A stretch of 64,000 nt of DNA from contig NZ_CP019602.1 of the NCBI RefSeq assembly GCF_001661675.2, positions 1,575,501 to 1,639,500 on the forward strand. Reading direction: 5' to 3'. This DNA is from Croceicoccus marinus. GTDB taxonomy: Bacteria > Pseudomonadota > Alphaproteobacteria > Sphingomonadales > Sphingomonadaceae. The notes below the pieces were generated by a model that saw nothing but the letters and a program-made list of their open reading frames with translations, was not told the DNA's origin and made no database searches. A program made the translations under genes and the position numbers. Every line of letters begins with the position of its first letter. Position 1 is the first letter of the stretch. Positions 63,975 to 64,000 of the stretch are shown piece after piece.

Positions 63975-64000
63975 ACATGCGCGCCGACCTGCTGGAGCAA
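63971..64000 (+). CDS. Start of a gene cut by the window edge
   Basis: ATG 63971 overlaps the hemW stop (ATGA) and continues in frame to the window end (MNMRADLLEQ). Too little is visible to name it; the overlap style matches other coupled genes here. Confidence 0.35.
   Translation, partial: MNMRADLLEQ

Overview
The window is one contiguous stretch of GC-rich bacterial chromosome, coding-dense on both strands. No rRNA, tRNA, insertion sequence, prophage or CRISPR array was seen. Gene content and order (hemC-hemD followed by a mitofilin-like protein, PhaR, HrcA-GrpE, a membrane HisKA_2 kinase, a stand-alone receiver behind an EcfG-type promoter, and a complete valine branch of acyl-CoA catabolism) point to an aerobic alphaproteobacterium. 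Sphingomonadales is most likely, probably near Erythrobacteraceae. This placement is inferred from protein and motif character; no database search was run.

Layout. 1-7.3 kb: a truncated polysaccharide flippase, gpsA and tsaD on the minus strand; divergent hemC, hemD and a Mic60-like membrane protein; then a UbiH-family hydroxylase. 7.4-11.6 kb: a DsbD-type thiol reductase, an EcfG-controlled receiver protein, aroQ and an SDR. 11.6-16.8 kb: the sulfate activation genes cysD-cysNC-cysQ, tspO and a TlyA-type rRNA methylase. 16.8-18.6 kb: a lipoprotein, a 730-base gene-poor stretch holding a structured RNA with an 18-residue ORF, and a small membrane protein. 18.7-21.7 kb: a FadJ-type beta-oxidation enzyme and glucokinase. 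21.8-25.9 kb: a D-Ala-D-Ala ligase-like ATP-grasp enzyme divergent from a hydrolase and a membrane-anchored MurF-like ligase, then a PilZ protein. 25.9-33.2 kb: valine degradation from isobutyryl-CoA to propionyl-CoA, with a divergent LysR regulator. 33.2-37.6 kb: lpdA, a thioesterase and pdhC, a universal stress protein and a peroxiredoxin. 37.6-49.1 kb: rnr, an M28 peptidase, proS, phaR, alr, an MHS transporter, a NifU-like scaffold, cvpA and radA. 49.2-60.9 kb: a patatin-like protein, dnaK-dnaJ, a PCuAC copper chaperone, a histidine kinase, a glycine-rich envelope protein, grpE, hrcA, rph and rdgB. 60.9-64 kb: a PilZ protein, an NRDE protein, a CAP protein and hemW.

Genes within operons are tightly coupled. 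ATGA or GTGA stop/start overlaps occur at flippase/gpsA, gpsA/tsaD, hemC/hemD, the hydrolase/MurF-like pair, ECH/HIBCH/acyl-CoA dehydrogenase, rph/rdgB and at the 3' end of hemW. The heat-shock set is split: dnaK-dnaJ lies behind a near-perfect RpoH promoter, and hrcA-grpE sits 3 kb away.

Most promising undescribed elements: (1) the structured RNA and peptide unit at about 17.55-17.98 kb, with a 14-base Shine-Dalgarno match and mutually exclusive hairpins ending in a terminator-like stem; (2) the ATP-grasp ligase, hydrolase and membrane MurF-like cluster at 21.8-25.4 kb; (3) a 13-bp hairpin that pairs the Shine-Dalgarno of the small envelope-protein gene at 57.3-57.6 kb.
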